Positions 62,268 through 64,000 of a stretch of 64,000 nucleotides of DNA are shown here, piece after piece. Under the pieces are notes generated by a model. The model searched no databases. It was not told the origin of the DNA and saw nothing but the letters and a program-made list of their open reading frames with translations. The position numbers and the translations under genes were made by a program. Each line of letters opens with the position of its first letter. Positions within the stretch are counted from its first letter, which is position 1. The stretch covers positions 1 through 64,000 of the forward strand of contig JAFANA010000086.1 in the NCBI GenBank assembly GCA_019232905.1. The letters run 5' to 3'. The DNA comes from Vulcanimicrobiota bacterium. Lineage in GTDB: Bacteria; Vulcanimicrobiota; Vulcanimicrobiia; Vulcanimicrobiales; Vulcanimicrobiaceae.

Positions 62268-63091
62268 ATCACGCAAAGCCGTATGACTTCAAGGGCCGGA
62301 CGGCCGTCATCACCGGCGCCGCGAGCGGCATCGGTCGCGCACTCGCGATTGCGCTTGCCGCGCGCGGAGCACACTTGGCGCTCGTCGATCGGAACGAGGC
62401 GCAGCTTGCGCAAACCGTGCGATTTGCGTCGGGTTCCGGCGTTCGAATCAGTTCGCATCTCGTCGATTTAGCCGACGCTTCTTCGATCGCCGCGTTGCCG
62501 GCGATCGTTTCGGAAACGCATCCGGACGTCGATATCGTCGTCAATAACGCCGGCGTCGCGCTGGGCGGTCTCTTCGAGCAGGTTGAACCGCGCGATTTTG
62601 ACTGGCTGTTCGACATCAATTTCTGGGGCGTCGTACGCATGACGCGCGCGTTCTTACCGAAACTCCGCAAGAGCGACGACGCGGTGCTCGCGAACGTGTC
62701 GAGCATTTTCGGCATCATCGCACCGCCGGCGCAAACGGCGTATTCCGCAAGTAAGTTCGCCGTGCGAGGATTCAGTCAATCGCTTCGTGCCGAGCTTTCC
62801 GGTACGAACGTTGCCGTGACGGTCATTTATCCGGGCGGCGTCGCCACATCGATTGCCGCAACCGCGCGCGAACCGATGGGCACGACGCCCGAGCAGCGCG
62901 AGCGAAACAAACGCTTGTGGCAGAAAATGTTGAGAATGCCGCCAGAAGAGGCCGCCGCAATCATCGTACGCGGAATCGAACGGCGGCGCGCCCGCATCCT
63001 CGTCGGGAACGACGCGAAGATCGCGGCGATCGCCGAACGCTGTGCCCCCGTCTCCTACGGAAGATTGCTACGCCTCTTGAACCGCCGATGA
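62264..63091 (+). CDS. Short-chain dehydrogenase/reductase
   Basis: 275 residues. TGAASGIGRALAIAL binds the cofactor, VVNNAGVAL is the NNAG motif, and the catalytic triad is Ser in VSSIFG and Tyr/Lys in YSASK. The Asp after the second strand (LVDRNEAQ) favours NAD(H). The substrate is probably a ketone or alcohol made by the upstream monooxygenase. Its start and stop overlap its neighbours by 4 nt each. Confidence 0.92.
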   Translation: MNHAKPYDFKGRTAVITGAASGIGRALAIALAARGAHLALVDRNEAQLAQTVRFASGSGVRISSHLVDLADASSIAALPAIVSETHPDVDIVVNNAGVALGGLFEQVEPRDFDWLFDINFWGVVRMTRAFLPKLRKSDDAVLANVSSIFGIIAPPAQTAYSASKFAVRGFSQSLRAELSGTNVAVTVIYPGGVATSIAATAREPMGTTPEQRERNKRLWQKMLRMPPEEAAAIIVRGIERRRARILVGNDAKIAAIAERCAPVSYGRLLRLLNRR

Positions 63092-63951
63092 TCTCCCGGC
63101 GCGTTGAACGCTTGGTGCCGCCGGCCGGCTCGTTCGTGGACGTGGACGGCGCGCGCGTTCATTACGTCGACCGCGGTGAAGGCCGGCCGGTCGTGATGAT
63201 TCATGGCCTCGCGGGCGTGCTCCAGAACTTCACCCATTCACTGGTCGATCGTCTTGCCGAGAATTCACGCGTGATTGTCTTGGATCGCCCGGGAGCCGGA
63301 TATTCCATACGGCACGACGGTACATCGGCCGGTCTGCGCACCCAAGCCGCAACGATTGCGTCGTTCATTCGGGCGCTTGGGCTCGAGCGTCCGCTCGTCG
63401 TCGGTCATTCCCTCGGAGGCGCGATCGCGCTGGCGCTTGCGCTCGATTTCCCCGAAGTCCCGCGCGCCCTCGCGCTCATCGCGCCGCTGACACAGGCGGC
63501 GCAGCGCGCACCGAAACCATTTCGCACGCTCGAAATTTCATCACCATGGATGCGCAGACTCGTTGCGCATACCGTCGCTGTTCCGCTGTCGATGTTCCGG
63601 GCTCGCGACGCCGTTCGAGGCATTTTTGCACCCGAACCCGTTCCAGCCGATTTTGCGACGGCCGGCGGCGGCTTGTTAGGTTTACGTCCCATGCACTTTT
63701 ATCACGCGTCGAGCGATTTGATCGCCGCGCGCGACGACATGCCGCACCTCGTGCAGCGCTACGGCGAGCTGCAACTTCCCGTTCACATCCTCTTCGGAAT
63801 GCAGGACGCGGTCTTATCGTATGAACGGCACGCGGAACCGCTGCGATCGCAAATCCCGCACGTCGCCATCACACTCGTCCGCGGCGGCCATATGCTTCCG
63901 GTCACTCAACCCGACGTCGTCGCACCATTCTTGGTCTCATGCGCAACGTAG
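63088..63951 (+). CDS. Alpha/beta hydrolase
   Basis: 287 residues from ATG 63088 (ATGA overlap); the longer track start is rejected. HGLAGVLQNF is the oxyanion HG motif, VVGHSLGGAIALAL holds the nucleophile Ser, FGMQDAVLS the Asp and RGGHMLPV the His. It would hydrolyse an ester, perhaps one formed by the Baeyer-Villiger step upstream, giving a complete ketone-to-acid path with the SDR. No signal peptide. Confidence 0.88.
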   Translation: MISRRVERLVPPAGSFVDVDGARVHYVDRGEGRPVVMIHGLAGVLQNFTHSLVDRLAENSRVIVLDRPGAGYSIRHDGTSAGLRTQAATIASFIRALGLERPLVVGHSLGGAIALALALDFPEVPRALALIAPLTQAAQRAPKPFRTLEISSPWMRRLVAHTVAVPLSMFRARDAVRGIFAPEPVPADFATAGGGLLGLRPMHFYHASSDLIAARDDMPHLVQRYGELQLPVHILFGMQDAVLSYERHAEPLRSQIPHVAITLVRGGHMLPVTQPDVVAPFLVSCAT

Positions 63952-64000
63952 TGCACGCGATCCGCGGCATGGATAACGCCGAGCGCCGTGCGTGCAAGCG
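63939..64000. other. Right edge, undecided coding
   Basis: A plus-strand frame from ATG 63939 (overlapping the hydrolase) stays open to the edge (MRNVVHAIRGMDNAERRACK). A minus-strand frame reading LARTALGVIHAADRVHYVAH is also open and ends near 63918. Either could be the next gene. Confidence 0.3.

Overview
The window is about 64 kb of GC-rich, densely coded chromosome from a Gram-negative-type (diderm) bacterium. Two large TonB-dependent receptors with carboxypeptidase-like N-terminal domains, many Sec signal peptides and lipoboxes, c-type cytochromes, and PBP4-type carboxypeptidases all imply an outer membrane and periplasm. The mix of families and the many GTG/TTG starts and 1-4 nt stop/start overlaps would fit a lineage such as Eremiobacterota/Vulcanimicrobiota (WPS-2) or an acidobacterial relative. 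That placement is inference; no rRNA or tRNA was found to anchor it.

Layout. 0-5 kb: an HTH protein running off the left edge (absent from the ORF track) divergent from a TonB receptor. 5-6.6 kb: a small CuA-type cupredoxin overlapping a Cyc2-like monoheme cytochrome-porin, a candidate outer-membrane electron conduit. 6.6-9.4 kb: SGNH esterase, exported MsrB/MsrA pair, exported hydrolase. 9.4-15.6 kb: pabBC-manA-lysA on one strand, and on the other, starting from overlapping start codons, a thioredoxin-like protein and a FolK-FolE2 fusion. 15.6-27.9 kb: lipoprotein, ferritin-like/CDGSH multidomain protein, PLP decarboxylase, PBP4, D-threonine-aldolase-like enzyme, cytochrome P460, KatG with an OxyR-like site upstream, MBL and VOC proteins. 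28-34.7 kb: a solute-binding protein, DsrE-like protein and TsdA-like dihaem cytochrome, then a chemoreceptor behind a terminator-like leader, a 2OG-Fe(II) oxygenase and an MFS transporter. 35.4-43 kb: a BlaI repressor and an M56 peptidase carrying a kelch-like domain where BlaR1 has its penicillin sensor, an S9 peptidase, a class A beta-lactamase-like protein, a peptide-binding lipoprotein and an amidase. 43-43.6 kb: three tandem 175-bp palindromic repeats. 43.6-64 kb: second TonB receptor, SIS protein and PBP4, alr-dprA, HdeA-like/glycine-zipper pair, a cupredoxin-phosphoesterase-sigma-anti-sigma operon, flavoprotein and M48 protease, and an FMO-SDR-hydrolase operon.

Themes. Four separate periplasmic or outer-membrane redox modules (CuA/Cyc2-like, TsdA/DsrE, P460, plastocyanin-like) suggest respiratory electron input from outside the cytoplasm. 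A second theme is wall metabolism and beta-lactam-type sensing (BlaI/M56-kelch, beta-lactamase-like protein, amidase, two PBP4s, alanine racemase). The most promising undescribed systems are the CuA-cytochrome-porin pair and the M56-kelch receptor with its two-operator divergent promoter.
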